Source of the DNA: Bog-756 sp963824645
GTDB taxonomy: Bacteria > Actinomycetota > Acidimicrobiia > Acidimicrobiales > RAAP-2
Assembly: GCA_963824645.1 (NCBI GenBank)
Contig: CAWGQC010000009.1
Span: forward strand, 248,001 to 312,000
Direction of reading: 5' to 3'
DNA: 64,000 nt
The position numbers and the translations under genes are program-made. The notes beneath the pieces were generated by a model, which did not search any database, was not told where the DNA came from, and worked only from the letters and a program-made list of their open reading frames with translations. Positions 26,601-33,783 of this stretch are shown piece by piece. The first letter of the stretch is position 1. Each line of letters opens with the position of its first letter.

Positions 26601-27311
26601 TGGAACTGGGACACCGCGAAAAAGTGGGGGCTGAAGAAACTCCTCTCCTCGGACGCAAGTGATCTCGCTGGGACAGCCTGGCATTGCTACGACAAAGGCG
26701 CACTACCGACCTCGATGCAAAAATTTGCGCACTATCCTAACATGCTCGACTTCATCACCGAATGTTCTGGTACTGGCGCGACAAGTCCGTCGGAGCCCGA
26801 TGAGAACAGTGTGGACGCGGCCCAATTCGGAGGGAATCTCAACTGGGATTCGAAGAATCTAATTGCGGGCGGAATCGACGATGGTGCATCAGGTGTTCTG
26901 CTTTACAACCTTGCCCTCAACGACGAGTGCGGCCCACAGCTGGGCAATGGAACGGAGTGCGTCGTGGCTCCAGGGTCCGGTTGTAGCGACTGCCGAGGAG
27001 TCGTAACAATCGGAGGTAGCAACGGCGCTGGGACCAATGTTAACGACAATGTGGAGTACTGGTTGCTTGCTCAGGCATCGGCGGCCTTTATTCCAGGAGC
27101 CCGCGAGCTAACCATAACGAATCAGAAGTCCTTAGCCAAGAAGGATATTTACGCTGCGGCGGCTTACAATCCAGATGGGACAATTGGTTTGTATGTCAGC
27201 AACCAATCCAACGAGGCTCAGCCGATCTCAGTGGACGCTGGCGGCAGCGGCTTCACCTTTTCAGTAAATCCGGAGACGGTCGCGAGCTTCGGGTGGATGG
27301 AGTCGTCTTGA
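23688..27311 (+). CDS. Secreted multidomain glycoside hydrolase, GH30-type
   Basis: A 1207-residue exported protein. Signal peptide at about 1-31, two fibronectin-III-like domains (about 65-165 and 170-260), two FlgD-like Ig modules (284-402 and 505-623) separated by a related beta domain, another beta domain, then a catalytic (beta/alpha)8 domain from about 765 with a beta-sandwich end. The acid/base is E929 in TPQNEP and the nucleophile E1025 in FITECSG, 96 residues apart as in GH30; IDGFGAMLTDSSA and SPWSAPPWMK are family signatures. Likely a glucosylceramidase- or beta-glucanase-like exo-enzyme; specificity is open. ATG with AAGGGGAGG upstream. Codon use is AT-richer than in the neighbours, a sign of transfer. 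Confidence 0.9.
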   Translation: MGGFRRMVVISVLIVVLASAFNSATSGAAPGTPKAGQAVAVKQAAPAKGEAAPVKNATANPTSIPQIPVIETVTAEGLGALVNWKPDPASNHVTLYTLTARVVPGFPGTVSGVCAAPPATSASSGSSALVGGLCARIPYAISMTATNAKGTSAASLISKPVVPFAARKPNPPVITSVVPTNTGLVVSWSAPLITGGDPLTGFSLTATTGIKSVTSTAEAAATQLTLTKLTNGATYKLSLVAISKAGISAASTSSGVPSAPTKPKVPKHIQLKPKDMQGATGLPDPAWYYAGSEQYIFPAVAGMSNQSVNSDYTIQYSSNVTITVLSSNGITVKTLQTSTQEEGCLETDYNSCVYGLSWDGTNEEGDIVAPGQYTVQVTAANSVGSQSITELVDVANPGAPGAITVPTNGAALSGTSYNVVFTPRSPFAAAGFTITQVFASCPPYGYDNITSPAGDGTWQGALDTTACTDGSTALSDSVTFTDPLGNSDSWSDPNPPSVTISNPPDPAWYYAGSEQYIFPAVAGMSNQSVNSDYTIQYSSNVTITVLSSNGITVKTLQTSTQEEGCLETDYNSCVYGLSWDGTNEEGDIVAPGQYTVQVTAANSVGSQSITELVDVANPGAPGALENPAPASTLEGLVYFEFDPSSSFPWGSQVTQVDACLSTGPCAPMYNTSPDGDWWTTEIMTGLTAGEATLTTTVYFTDPVGGGQSWTDSGRTVYVNTRAVPPPNTVWVHQTSGINSSVCPTAGTETPCRMAATTATLGVVKKGNVNIDVTKENQPIDGFGAMLTDSSASELASLPEAELNQVMSSLFSAAGGAGISVLRIPIGPNDFSPSEFSYQASATGTFDLFADPDESDILEILDLAKAINPDLIVIASPWSAPPWMKAGDASYNNGSATLANYSEYEKYLASFIEAYSAQGISINYITPQNEPGANPSQYPGMDLSSSNEASLVSQLAGLLKTDHLSTQILAYDWNWDTAKKWGLKKLLSSDASDLAGTAWHCYDKGALPTSMQKFAHYPNMLDFITECSGTGATSPSEPDENSVDAAQFGGNLNWDSKNLIAGGIDDGASGVLLYNLALNDECGPQLGNGTECVVAPGSGCSDCRGVVTIGGSNGAGTNVNDNVEYWLLAQASAAFIPGARELTITNQKSLAKKDIYAAAAYNPDGTIGLYVSNQSNEAQPISVDAGGSGFTFSVNPETVASFGWMESS
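24537..24893 (+). repeat. Internal repeat copy 1 (357 bp) in the glycosidase gene
   Basis: Matches 25200-25556 with only two differences over 357 bp, both silent (TTC/TTT for Phe and GCC/GCG for Ala). Encodes one 119-residue FlgD-like Ig module starting DPAWYYAGSEQ. Confidence 0.95.
25200..25556 (+). repeat. Internal repeat copy 2 (357 bp) in the glycosidase gene
   Basis: Second copy of the module, 663 bp after the first. Near-identity of DNA as well as protein points to recent duplication or ongoing gene conversion. It is also a place where short-read assemblies may collapse. Confidence 0.95.
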
Positions 27312-27677
27312 TGTCAGCCTGGAGTTAGTCCGCTTCCGTGGACACTCGAGCGGAGCTAAACGAAGGAATTGAAAGTTGCGTCGTGACCCGGGTAACTCGG
27401 CACGTCGGCGGATCTATTCGAACCGCCACTCCTCCACCGAGTTGCAAATAATCACAACGTTCTCCTTATATGACGAGCTCGTTTGCGCAGGGTTCTGGAA
27501 CAGCGGCAACTGGCGATGTTCGAACCCCTGACTTAGGAAAACGTCAAAATTAGGTCAGAGGCGAGCGGTTCAGGCTGCTGATGTGCTTTCTGATCTAACG
27601 CTCTGGTCGGGAGCTTGACGACCAGGATGGCCGAGATCAGTGACCAATCTGCTCCGGCGCCTCCAGTTGATCCGCAG
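27312..27677. other. Gap of 366 bp at the right end of the element
   Basis: No convincing gene. An open minus-strand frame at 27533-27754 has poor composition and no ribosome site, and I do not support it. Confidence 0.35.
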
Positions 27678-27699
27678 TTCATCGCGCGTCCATCGCGCG
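27678..27699 (+). repeat. Tandem pair of 11-bp units, candidate integrase arm sites (right end)
   Basis: TTCATCGCGCG followed directly by TCCATCGCGCG, 93 bp inside attR and in the same orientation as the pair near attL. Placement just inside both ends fits arm-type integrase binding. Confidence 0.6.
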
Positions 27700-27792
27700 A
27701 CCGCCGACGTTTTCCGTCGTTCGCCATACCCGCTTCCTTCCCCTGACCAGCCATTTCTGTTCGCTATGGTTCGTCGATATCCGGCATGGTGG

Positions 27793-27837
27793 GCTTTGCA
27801 AGCAGGGGGTCACGGGTTCGAGTCCCGTCATCTCCAC
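27793..27837 (+). other. attR core (45 bp), partial tRNA-Ala copy
   Basis: Perfect copy of 18558-18602. It lacks the 5' half of the tRNA (acceptor 5' strand and D-arm), so it is an attachment site and not a second tRNA gene. Confidence 0.93.
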
Positions 27838-27877
27838 CCCTCTGGGCTTGACCCAGATGTTGTAGGATTCACACGAT

Positions 27878-28528
27878 TCACGCTTCGCTCCCGTGGACGC
27901 GTGCCCGAAGAGTCGGTGCGCCCGGGCCTTCAAGCTGGTCAAGGTAAGCTCCGCGGCCGGCCACGCTCATCATCAAAGCAAGCGTCGATCCAGTCACCAG
28001 CGGTCCGGTGCCCGTGAAAAAGGGGCCATCGTCCGCACGGAGTTGCAAACCGTCAATGGTGCTCCGACTGCGCACCGTGAAGTTGCGGCTGGCAAAGAAG
28101 CCAATCACGGGCGTCAGCGCGTCGACGTCGGGCGTCCGCGGCAGTCCCAGCGGCTGACGGATGTCTTGAGTGTGTACGACGACCTCGCCGAGGTAGGCCG
28201 GGGTATGTCCCGAGGGGGCAGTGGTGCTGTCGATGATGGCGCGGAATCGGTCCAACGTCTCGCCGGGGGACCTGCCCCGCTGTTCGACCATTCGGCGCTG
28301 GTTGTGCACGTCGACACGGAAACGGGCGCCGAGCATGCTGCGCATCCACCGCCACTGATTCAGGCTGGCCGCGGCGGTGAGGTGGGCGACGACATCCTCG
28401 ACGTCCCACGCCCCGCACAGTGTGCCGTGCCTCCACTGCTCGGCATCGAGACCGGACAGGTCCTCCGCCAGCGCCGCCCGTTGGGCGTGCGCCAACGCCC
28501 ATAGGTGGTCGTCCCGTGATCTCGCCAT
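27878..28528 (-). CDS. DinB-fold maleylpyruvate isomerase family protein (TIGR03083-like)
   Basis: A 216-residue protein of the mycothiol-dependent DinB-like group. The N-terminal helical bundle shows the metal-ligand histidines in WDVEDVVAHLTAAAS and YLGEVVVHTQDIRQPLG, and a C-terminal SCP2/MDMPI-like strand region follows. Family members are metal-dependent thiol transferases or isomerases; the true substrate is rarely known. ATG start. It ends 40 bp from attR, the first host gene to the right of the element. Confidence 0.82.
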   Translation of the reverse strand: MARSRDDHLWALAHAQRAALAEDLSGLDAEQWRHGTLCGAWDVEDVVAHLTAAASLNQWRWMRSMLGARFRVDVHNQRRMVEQRGRSPGETLDRFRAIIDSTTAPSGHTPAYLGEVVVHTQDIRQPLGLPRTPDVDALTPVIGFFASRNFTVRSRSTIDGLQLRADDGPFFTGTGPLVTGSTLALMMSVAGRGAYLDQLEGPGAPTLRARVHGSEA

Positions 28529-28675
28529 ATCTCCCTGTGCCTTTCCCTTCCTGGGCGATCAGCCGCCCGAATCCACTGTTTGGTCAGGCTTTCGAGCCAC
28601 AACATCCCACTTCAGCGGGCCAAGAGTTTGGTCGACCATGTAGGGCCCGAACAGGCGTGGCGACTGCAACCGGGC

Positions 28676-30866
28676 CTACTGTGCCTGCACCGGGGAGAGC
28701 GGGGGGTCTTTCTCGGCCAGCTTGCTTCCCTCGATGTCGAGGTCCGGCAGAGCGCGGCGCATCCAATGTGGCAGCCACCACGCCGCCCCCTTGAAGATGT
28801 ACATGGTGGCCGGCACCACCGTCATCCGGATCACGAAGGCATCGATCAGGACCCCGAGGGCCAGAGCGAAGCCCAGCGACTTCGTCGTCGGGTCCGGGGA
28901 CAGGATGAAGCTGGCGAAGACGGAGACCATGATGATGGCGGCTGACGCCACCACCTTGGCACTCCCCCGGTAGCCGTCGGTGACTGCAGTGGTGGCGTCT
29001 TTGTGCAGGGACTCCTCCCGCATCCGTGACTCGAGGAAGACCTCGTAGTCCATGGCCAGGCCGAACAGGATCCCGAGCAGGATGATGGGCAGGAAGCTGA
29101 GGATCGGCCCCGGCCTGGCGATACCGAACACCCCGGACAGGTGCCCCTCCTGGAAGACGAAGGTCACGGCCCCCAGGGCAGCGAGGATGCTGAGCACGTA
29201 GCCGACCACTGCGGCCAGAGGTACCAGCAGGGAGCGGAAGACCAGGATCAGCAGTAGCAGGCAGAGGATGATGATGATGGCCAGGTAGAGCGGGAGGGCA
29301 GACGAGAGTTTGGCCGAAATGTCGACGTTGAGCGCGGTCTGACCGGTGACGTAGGTGTCAAGGCCATACTTGACCTTCCCGTCTGCCACCACCTTCCGAA
29401 TGCCGTGGATGAGGTTGGTCGTGGCCGTGGCATTGGGACCGGTCTTGGGGATCACCTCGACCAGGTAGACGTCTTTGGCCTGATTGGGGATGGGTGAGCC
29501 GATCGCCGCCACATCGGCAGGCAGGTGCTTCTTCTGTGCCTCGTAGAAGGTGGTGAAGGCCTGCTTCTGCGTGGGGGTGATCCCTCCGGGGGCGTAGACC
29601 ACGATGAGGAGAGGCCCGTTGGCCCCCGGCCCGAACCCCTCGCTGATGAGGTCATAGGCACGACGCGTGGTCTGGCTGGTCGGCTGCGAACCGGCGTCGG
29701 GCAGGCCGAGCCTCATATTGAAGAATGGAGTGGCCACGAACAACAGGAGGACGATCCCGGCCAGCACGACCAGGATCGGTGCCCGCTTCAGAGTGACCAC
29801 ATAGCGCCAGGACAGGGGCTCGTAGCCCGGAGCGGCCGCCTTCTCGATCTTGTGGCGGGCCCAGCGGGAGGAGATGAGCCGGTGACCGGCGAATCCGAGC
29901 ATCGCCGGCATGAGGGTGGTGGCGGCCAGGACGGCCACCACCACCGCGCCGGCCGCGGACAGCCCCATGACGGTCAGGAACGGGATGTTGACCACGCTCA
30001 GTGCCGCCAGGGCGATGAGCACCGTCATACCGGCGAAGCACACCGCCGAGCCGGAGGTCGCCACCGCTCGGCCGACCGACTCGTGCAGTTCCATGCCGTC
30101 TGCCACCTGCTGTCGATGACGGTTCATGACGAACAGCGAGTAGTCGATTCCCACGGCCAGACCGATCATGGTGGCCAGGACCGGCGTGGTGCTGGACTCG
30201 CTGATCCGGGCGGTGAGAGCCAACAGGGCCAGGTTGGTGAGGAGCCACCCCGGCGATGGCCGAGAAGAGGGGCAGAAGGCCCGCCACCACGGAGCCGAAC
30301 CCGATCAACAGCACGAGAAAGGCGATCAGGACGCCGATGGCGTCGGTATCGGTCTTCGTACTGGCCTGGGCTACCTGCCCGCCGAAATTGACATCGATCC
30401 CCGCCGCCTTCGCCGGGCCACCGGAGGCGAGAAGTGCGGTCTGGGCCTTGGTGGTCACGTCGGCTACCGCCACGGGATAGGCAACCACGGCGTAGGCGAT
30501 CCGGCCGTTCTTGGACACCGTTCCCGCCTGGTAGGGGTCGGTGACTCCGACAACCTGGGGCAGTTTGCGGAGTTCGGCCAGGGTCGCCTCCACCGCCTGG
30601 TGGTCGGCGGCATCGGTGAGCGACTGCGACGCCGGCACCGAGAAGACCACTTGGGCCTGGGCGCCGCCGGTTCCCGGGAACTTCTGGTCGAGAAGGTTGA
30701 GGGCCTGCTGGGACTCGGTGCCGGGGATGGTGATGGAGTTGCTGGTGGGCTGCTTGACGTTGACCGCCACCACAGCCACCACCGCGATTACGAGCACCCA
30801 TCCGGCGACCACATACCGACGGCGCCGGAAGCACCACTGTCCTAGCCGATAGAGCGCTGCACTCAT
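28676..30866 (-). pseudogene. MMPL/RND-family exporter, split by one frameshift
   Basis: Together the two frames encode about 729 residues of a 12-helix MMPL transporter. The N-terminal part has helix 1, a periplasmic loop with QQALNLLDQKFPG and helices to LLPLFSAIAG. The frame then breaks within 30239-30251, and MIGLAVGIDYSLFVMNRHR resumes one frame away and continues to a normal end. The span (2191 nt) is one base over a multiple of three, so the lesion is one inserted or two lost bases. ATG at 30866 with AAGGAGG. It is 237 bp downstream of an MFS exporter on the same strand. It is a recent pseudogene or a sequence error; each half is otherwise intact. Family members export lipids or drugs. 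Confidence 0.85.
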
Positions 30867-30924
30867 AGTTCCTCCTTGGGAGTGGGCCGAGACCCACATT
30901 GGGCGGTGTCGACGAGGCGAACCG

Positions 30925-30944
30925 AGGTTCCGTATACGGAGCCT
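30925..30944. promoter_or_regulatory. 20-bp near-palindrome upstream of the MMPL gene
   Basis: AGGTTCCGTATACGGAGCCT is symmetric at 18 of 20 positions about GTATAC and lies 58 bp before the MMPL start codon. The form is typical of a TetR-type operator; no such regulator is adjacent. Confidence 0.5.
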
Positions 30945-31046
30945 GAGCGCCCGACTCCCGACGAACTGGGATGCGATCCGGGACAACCGGGAGCGCTCGC
31001 GATGCTGGCCACAGTTCCATTGTGCTGGAAGGAGCGGCTTAGGACC

Positions 31047-31062
31047 CTAGGGCAACTCCCTA
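31047..31062 (-). promoter_or_regulatory. Shared palindromic motif, site B (upstream of MMPL)
   Basis: On the minus strand this reads TAGGGAGTTGCCCTAG, matching site A (TAGGGAGTCTCCCTAG) at 14 of 16 positions. It lies 180 bp upstream of the MMPL start and just after the MFS stop codon. An additional CCCTA overlaps it. Confidence 0.55.
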
Positions 31063-31103
31063 GTTCCATGCGGAGTGCGTCCCTAATGGCTGTCAGAGGT
31101 GGT

Positions 31104-32659
31104 TCAGCCAGCCAGGGTCCGGCGTACTCCGGCCGGCTTCCGGACGAAACGCCACGCGCCCAGCCCGCCCAACGCCGAGACCACCAGCACCGAGAAGAAC
31201 ACCGCGACATACCCGAGCTTGGAGGCGTTGAAGGCTGGAGTGAGAAAGCGGACCAACGCCTGGTTGAAATGGTGGGGCTGCAGGCCGGTCTGCTCGGCTG
31301 CCTGGAGCGCTTGGCGGAGCTGCTGACCTTGATGCGGAGTGAGGCCGCTGGCCGTGATGTGTTGGAGGCGGCGAACGTAGACCTCGTGGAAGATGGCGTA
31401 GAGCGAGGCGATCCCGATCGCCCCTCCCGCCTGCTCTGCGGTTGCCGATGCCCCCGACACCCGGCCAGTTTGTCATCCACAGAGTCCAGGCTGACCGGAT
31501 CGCATGCAGTGAGCACGAATGCCAGTCCGGTCCCGAACACCAGCAGGCCGGGAAGCAGGAAGAAGTAGTTGGGCGCTGCCGGCTGGAGGAGGTGGACCCC
31601 CACACCGAGTGCGAGCCCCGAAAGGCCGAGGATGCCAAAACCGACAACAAGGGGTGGCCGGCCTCCCGACCTGTCGTACCAGTGACCGACGGTCGTCGAG
31701 AGGAGGACCATGGGCACGGTGGTCGGGATCAGCGCGAGACCGGCCACGAACGGGCTCATCCCAAGGTCGAGGATCAGGAGCAACGGGAAGATCAGACCGA
31801 GGCCCATCTCCACAAAACCGGCCAGGGCCTGGCTGATCATGGATCCGAGGTAGTTCGGGGTCCGGCGCAGGAGGCCTTCGTCCATCAGTGGCTCGGGTGC
31901 CCGTCGCTCCCACCACAAGAACCCGACCACGCCGAGCAGGGCCACGGCCACCGGACCGAGTACCGAGATCGACACGATCGCTGTCGACTGGGCCTCGGTG
32001 AGCCCGAGCACATGGGACACGATCGACAAGCACAAGAGGCCGGCCCCGAGGAGGTCCACCCGCACGCTGCCCTCGCGCTCCCGATCCTTGGGCACGGCCG
32101 ACAGGGTGGCCACCAGGCACACGACGGCCAGAGGCACGTTGACCAGCAGCACCAAGCGCCAACTGAACGCCGAGGTCAGGGCGCCGATCGTCGGACCGAG
32201 GGCGCCGGTGATTGCCGCCACCCCGCCCATCGTCAACAGCGCCTTCCCACGCTCGGCAGCGGGGAAGGTGCTGTTGACGATGGCGACGCTCCCCGGCAGC
32301 ATCAGCGCTCCTCCCACCCCTTGGACGACCCGTGCGGCCAACAGGAGTGCGAAGTCGGGGGCCAGCCCGCCCACCGCCGATGCCGCGCTGAACCCCACCG
32401 CACCGATCACGAATACCCGCCGCCGGCCGAAGAGATCGCCGAGCCGGCCCCCAAGGATTAAGAGTCCCGACAGCGACAAGAGGCTCGCGCTCAGCACCCA
32501 CTGCGCCTCTTGGGTGCCGACCCCGAATTGCTTCTCGATGGAGGGCAGGGCGAGCGGCACTGCCGTCTGGTCCACCAGGATCATGGCGTTGGCGACAGTC
32601 ATCGCCACCAGGACGAGTCGCCGACCCCCGACCGGCCCTGCCGGCGCCTCGGGCATCAT
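31104..32659 (-). pseudogene. MFS drug exporter (DHA2, 14-helix type), split by one frameshift
   Basis: About 518 residues. The first 430 are a clear 14-TMS MFS transporter: LVDQTAVPLALPSIEKQF, motif A at GGRLGDLFGRRRVF and motif C-like sequence GALGPTIGALTS. The frame is lost within about 31459-31468 after SLDSVDDKLAG and resumes as SGASATAEQAGGAIGIASLY, the usual helix 13 region, ending in the last helix. The span is two bases over a multiple of three (one base lost or two gained). ATG at 32659. Same strand as the MMPL gene. It is a pseudogene or a sequence error; substrate range unknown. Confidence 0.85.
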
Positions 32660-32814
32660 GGGCGAGCAGGCTATCCCCGGCCTCGCCCTCTGCGGCTCCT
32701 CCCGAGGGGAGCCGGTGCTCGTCCGACATAGGCCACGGCCTCCACGGTCCGGTCGCCGATGCTATCGGGCCAGACGGCTGATGGAGGCCGGCGAAAGGTG
32801 GGGTGGCGAATATT

Positions 32815-32830
32815 TAGGGAGTCTCCCTAG
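32815..32830 (+). promoter_or_regulatory. Shared palindromic motif, site A (MFS / small-gene divergent region)
   Basis: TAGGGAGTCTCCCTAG has TAGGGA/TCCCTA arms around GTC. It sits 156 bp upstream of the MFS start and 35 bp upstream of the divergent small gene at 32866, so it could control both directions. Confidence 0.6.
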
Positions 32831-32865
32831 TGCTCCCTGGCTCGCAAGTCGTCAAGCTGGGGTCC

Positions 32866-33054
32866 GTGCAGATCATCGTTGACATCTCCCTCGACGAGAA
32901 CGGCCGGGCCGTCGGAACACTCAGGGCAGCGGGAGCTACACATTCCAGGGCCTTTTCTGGGAACCTCGAATTCCTGGCCCTGATCGAAAGTCTCTATCGG
33001 ACCGACCGGGATGCCCCCGACGGCGACGGATCGCATGAAAAGGAGCTGAGATGA
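32866..33054 (+). CDS. Small protein of unknown function
   Basis: A 62-residue hydrophilic protein starting at GTG (MQIIVDISLDENGRAVGTL); an earlier in-frame GTG at 32830 overlaps the palindromic motif and is less likely. The C-terminal part (GNLEFLALIESLYRTD) looks like a short helix. Its stop overlaps the ATG of the following membrane protein gene by four bases (ATGA), the best evidence that it is real. No family recognised. Confidence 0.55.
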   Translation: MQIIVDISLDENGRAVGTLRAAGATHSRAFSGNLEFLALIESLYRTDRDAPDGDGSHEKELR

Positions 33055-33611
33055 AGAACCTGATCTGGAGTTTCTCCCCGTGGGTTGCCTTCCTTTTGGG
33101 CGTCCGGGTGGGAGGGGTCTACTGGGGAGCCAGTATCGGTCTAGCCGTCGCCCTGGTGGTACTCGTGCGAGCAATCACCCGTCATTCCGTCCACCTGTTC
33201 GACGTGATAGGCACCGTCTACTTCGGTGGACTGCTCGTGCTCCTCGTCGCCATCCACCCCGGTGACATCAGCACCTGGGGGCGGTACGCACAGGCTGTCG
33301 CACACGGGTCCCTCACCGTGATCGTGTTCGGCTCCGTCCTCATCGGAAAGCCATTTACCGAGCCCTACGCACGCGAGCAGGCTCCAGAACGCGTGTGGAG
33401 AACCCCGCGGTTCCACGAACTCAACCGCCGGCTCTCGGCGGTCTGGGGCCTGGCCTTTCTGGTGGGCACGATCTCACTGATCATCGCCGGGTCCCAGGAT
33501 TCCCGTCAGTTCATCCTGAGGCTGGTCGTCCCCTTCGGCGCCCTCCTTCTGGCTCTTCTCTACACCCAGAAGCAGACAAGCCTGGCACGTGGAGAGGCTC
33601 CCGCCGACTGA
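33051..33611 (+). CDS. Multi-helix integral membrane protein
   Basis: A 186-residue protein with five to six predicted transmembrane helices (about 6-20, 25-42, 50-68, 80-98, 127-145, 152-172). The loop between helices 4 and 5 is charged and contains KPFTEPYAREQAPERVW. The layout recalls intracellular septation protein A/YciB-like proteins, but I cannot confirm the family. Translationally coupled to the small gene before it, and divergent from the MFS exporter gene. Confidence 0.65.
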   Translation: MKNLIWSFSPWVAFLLGVRVGGVYWGASIGLAVALVVLVRAITRHSVHLFDVIGTVYFGGLLVLLVAIHPGDISTWGRYAQAVAHGSLTVIVFGSVLIGKPFTEPYAREQAPERVWRTPRFHELNRRLSAVWGLAFLVGTISLIIAGSQDSRQFILRLVVPFGALLLALLYTQKQTSLARGEAPAD

Positions 33612-33783
33612 CCGGATGCTGACCCTTTGGGCCGGTTCGTGGCCTTCAGCGGGAAATCACGCCCGGATCCAATCCCGGCGGAAGTGTCCCCGAATGCTCA
33701 CCCGGTACGGTGGGAGCGGGCGCCGGGGCGGTCCGCCCACCGTGGGCGGCCGTAGCGTCAGCGGCGCTCGCTACCATCTGGTG

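Larger units (their letters stand above)
18558..27837. mobile_element. Integrative element in tRNA-Ala carrying a GH30-type glycosidase
   Basis: About 9.3 kb bounded by perfect 45-bp direct repeats (18558-18602 and 27793-27837) matching the tRNA-Ala 3' half. It encodes integrase, an excisionase-like protein, two lipoproteins and a large secreted glycosidase. Its sequence, above all the glycosidase gene, is visibly AT-richer than the host flanks. No replication, relaxase, phage structural or restriction genes are seen, so it probably moves with help from another element or is a reduced island. Confidence 0.9.

Noticed and set aside
27533..27754. A minus-strand open frame at the right end of the element
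   Set aside because: It lacks a ribosome site, its composition is not protein-like, and part of it is the arm-site repeat.
27793..27837. Possible second tRNA-Ala gene
   Set aside because: Only the 3' half is present; no D-arm or 5' acceptor strand. It is the attR copy.
31442..32461. A 339-codon open frame on the plus strand over the MFS gene
   Set aside because: Its Glu/Gln/His/Arg-rich composition is that of a complement frame; the minus strand encodes clear transporter motifs.
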